A stretch of 64,000 bases of DNA from Pirellulales bacterium. Its GTDB lineage: Bacteria; Planctomycetota; Planctomycetia; Pirellulales; JAEUIK01. Location of the stretch: positions 1 to 64,000 of the forward strand of contig JAIBBY010000013.1 in NCBI GenBank assembly GCA_019694455.1. Reading direction: 5' to 3'. Position 1 is the first letter of the stretch. The number at the start of each line of letters is the position of its first letter. Made by a program: the position numbers and the translations under genes. Below the pieces are notes generated by a model. That model searched no databases. It saw only the letters and a program-made list of their open reading frames with translations, and was not told the DNA's origin. Below, in pieces: positions 61,867 to 64,000 of this stretch.

Positions 61867-63876
61867 ATGCTCAGCGTCCAATTGCCCGATGGTTCGACTC
61901 GTAAATATCAACAACCCGTGCGGCCGATCGATGTAGCCGCCGAAATTGGGCCGAGGCTGGCCAAAGACACGCTGGCCGCGATGGTCGATGACCGAATCGT
62001 TGGCGCCGACAGTTGGCTGCCCGAGTCGGGCGACGTGCGGCTGCGGCTCTTGACCAAAAAGGACGCCGAATCGTTGGCTGTAATGCGGCACTCATGCGCG
62101 CATGTGATGGCGCGGGCCGTGATGCGACTCTTCCCAGGAACTCAGTTGGCGTTTGGACCGGCGATCGATCACGGGTTCTATTACGACTTTCAATTGGAGC
62201 ATCCGCTCACCGAGGAGGATTTTCCGGCCATCGAGTCGGAAATGGCCAAGATCGTCAAAGCCGATGAGCCCTTCGAGCGACTGGTGGAGCCGCGAGAAAA
62301 GGCAACGGCGCTATGTGAAGATTTGGGCCAAAGTTTGAAGGTGGAGCACATCCAGACCGGTTTGGCGAACGATTCCACTCTGTCGTTTTATCGGCAGGGG
62401 GAATTCATCGATTTGTGCCGCGGACCGCATGTGCCAAGTGCCGGACGGATCGGCGCCTACAAGCTACTATCGGTCGCCGGCGCGTATTGGAAAGGGGATT
62501 CGTCTCGACAGCAATTGCAGAGGCTGTACGCCACCGCCTGGCACAGCAAGGAAGAGTTGCAGGCGCATCTCGAACGCTTGGAAGAAGCGAAGCGTCGCGA
62601 CCATCGCGTGCTCGGCAAGCAGCTTGAGTTGTTTTCGGTCAACCCGCTGGTGGGGTCGGGCTTGATTCTCTGGCTGCCACGCGGCGCCGTGATCCGCGGC
62701 GAGCTGGAAAACTTCGTGCGGCAAGAGCTGATCAAACGCGGCTACGAACCGGTGTACACCCCGCATATCGGCCGCATCGAGCTGTACAAGACTTCCGGAC
62801 ACTTTCCGTACTACGCCGATAGCCAGTTTCGGCCGATCGTGATGAGCGACGACGAGAGCTATTTGCTCAAGCCGATGAACTGTCCGCATCACATCATGAT
62901 TTACAAATCACGGCCGCGGAGCTATCGCGATTTGCCGCTGCGGTTGGCTGAATTTGGCACGGTGTACCGTTACGAACAATCGGGCGAGCTGGGGGGCATG
63001 ACGCGCGTGCGCGGTTTCACGCAAGACGACGCGCACTTGTTCTGCACCGAGGATCAGGTGGCCGACGAATTTCGCGGTTGCCTGGAAATGACTCAATTTG
63101 TGCTCAAGTGCCTGGGACTGGACGACTATCGCGTGCGACTCGGCTTTCGCGACCCGGCGAGCGACAAATACGTGGGCAGCGCCGAGGCCTGGCAGCGCGC
63201 CGAAGCGTCGCTGGAGTCGGTTTGCCGTTCGATGAATCTGCCTCATTTGGATGTCGAGCGAGGGGAGGCGGCGTTTTATGGTCCCAAGGCCGACTTCGTC
63301 GTCACCGACTGCCTGGGACGCGAATGGCAGTTGGGCACCGTGCAACTCGACTATCAGTTACCTAGCGCCGAGCGTTTCGACCTGGAGTATGTGGGCGCCG
63401 ATAATACGCCGCATCGCCCGGTGATGATACATCGAGCGCCGCTCGGATCGATGGAGCGCTTTATTGGGGTGCTTATTGAGCACTACGCGGGGGCCTTCCC
63501 TCTGTGGCTGGCGCCCGAGCAGGTCCGCGTGCTGTCGGTGAGCGAGAAGTTCGAAGAGTACGCGCGCGGCGTTGAACAGCGACTGCGAATGGCCGGCCTG
63601 CGCGTGACAGGCGACTATCGCGCCGAGAAGATTGGCTCCAAGATTCGCGATGCGCAGTTGCGGCTAGTCCCGTACATGCTGGTGATCGGCGGTCGCGAAA
63701 TGGAGCAGGGCGCCGTGGCGGTGCGCGACCGAATCACCGGGGATTTGGGGCAGCTTGGCGTCGAGGCGGCGATTGAGAAATTCCAGCAGGAAATCGCGGA
63801 AAAGACCGTGCGGCAAGTGGTAAAATCGAGTTTTACGCCGGGCCACGCGGGGGGCGAAGCCGCCGCCGAGTACTAG
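61867..63876 (+). CDS. thrS: Threonyl-tRNA synthetase
   Basis: A 669-residue class II synthetase. From N-terminus: TGS domain ([17 protein letters not shown]), editing domain with [12 protein letters not shown] and [12 protein letters not shown] plus [12 protein letters not shown], the catalytic core with motif 2 ([32 protein letters not shown]), the zinc-site Cys in MNCPHH, motif 3 ([18 protein letters not shown]) and the anticodon-binding domain to the end. ATG 61867 fits the TGS start; GTG 61849 would add six residues. It attaches threonine to its tRNA and edits mischarged serine. No T-box or attenuator was evident in the 155-bp leader, and infC is not visible before the window end. Confidence 0.97.
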   Translation: MLSVQLPDGSTRKYQQPVRPIDVAAEIGPRLAKDTLAAMVDDRIVGADSWLPESGDVRLRLLTKKDAESLAVMRHSCAHVMARAVMRLFPGTQLAFGPAIDHGFYYDFQLEHPLTEEDFPAIESEMAKIVKADEPFERLVEPREKATALCEDLGQSLKVEHIQTGLANDSTLSFYRQGEFIDLCRGPHVPSAGRIGAYKLLSVAGAYWKGDSSRQQLQRLYATAWHSKEELQAHLERLEEAKRRDHRVLGKQLELFSVNPLVGSGLILWLPRGAVIRGELENFVRQELIKRGYEPVYTPHIGRIELYKTSGHFPYYADSQFRPIVMSDDESYLLKPMNCPHHIMIYKSRPRSYRDLPLRLAEFGTVYRYEQSGELGGMTRVRGFTQDDAHLFCTEDQVADEFRGCLEMTQFVLKCLGLDDYRVRLGFRDPASDKYVGSAEAWQRAEASLESVCRSMNLPHLDVERGEAAFYGPKADFVVTDCLGREWQLGTVQLDYQLPSAERFDLEYVGADNTPHRPVMIHRAPLGSMERFIGVLIEHYAGAFPLWLAPEQVRVLSVSEKFEEYARGVEQRLRMAGLRVTGDYRAEKIGSKIRDAQLRLVPYMLVIGGREMEQGAVAVRDRITGDLGQLGVEAAIEKFQQEIAEKTVRQVVKSSFTPGHAGGEAAAEY

Positions 63877-64000
63877 GTCGCCAGCTTGGGCCCTTAGAGC
63901 AGCGTAGAGTGAAGTAGTTGACGCGCAAGGCATTGTGGGTAAATATTTCGCGTTGAACTGCACGTCGCTGGGACGTCGAACGGACAGGTTCCGCAAACAA

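Noticed and set aside
63877-64000. Start of infC after thrS
   Set aside because: No start codon with recognisable IF3 N-terminus is visible before the window ends.

Overview
The window looks like chromosomal DNA of a planctomycete (Planctomycetota, most likely Pirellulales). The grounds are three DUF1501 proteins, two of them paired with PSCyt1/DUF1549/DUF1553 cytochrome-type proteins; a DUF1559 pseudopilin; an ECF sigma factor next to a Ser/Thr kinase with TPRs; several PEP-CTERM and dockerin-like surface proteins; and high-GC coding with frequent ATGA/GTGA overlaps. I saw no tRNA, rRNA, CRISPR array, transposase or phage gene.

Layout. 1-466: 3' part of a cyclopropane-fatty-acyl-phospholipid synthase-like methyltransferase, cut by the window edge. 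578-2650: an HxlR regulator divergent from an isochorismatase-family hydrolase and a pirin. 2689-10817: a complete kdp potassium-uptake operon on the minus strand (30-aa ORF, kdpF, A, B, C, D, E). 10962-14765: a hemolysin III/PAQR membrane protein, then an alpha-oxoamine synthase divergent from a large GNAT-fold protein, a pair that resembles bacterial ceramide synthesis enzymes. 15010-23282: a Tat-exported unknown, a cyclophilin, a DUF1501/PSCyt1 group and a PAP2 phosphatase.

23279-36911 is the most distinctive region. A minus-strand operon encodes a MacB/FtsX-type permease, a fatty-acyl-AMP ligase with a carrier domain, an NRPS of C-A-PCP-E order and a terminal NRPS of C-(A remnant)-PCP-TE order. 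Upstream lie a SppA-like lipoprotein lacking both catalytic residues and a divergent LolD/MacB-type ATPase. Inference: this is a small cluster for making and exporting a lipopeptide, in which one adenylation domain may charge two carrier domains.

37066-40402 is a three-gene set of two unknowns and a secreted endonuclease/exonuclease/phosphatase-family protein. A structured 474-bp intergenic region follows, with two copies of the palindrome CTGACA-N5-TGTCAG, one of them in front of an HTH regulator. 41825-56947 holds surface and regulatory genes: PEP-CTERM and dockerin-like proteins, kinase and ECF sigma factor, DUF1559, a second DUF1501/PSCyt1 pair, an SGNH hydrolase, a 13-repeat LRR protein and a PQQ-type beta-propeller. 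57125-63876 holds a DegT sugar aminotransferase, a 1032-aa redoxin / c-type heme / copper-monooxygenase / TPR lipoprotein, and thrS.

All assignments come from reading the sequence by eye. No database search was run.
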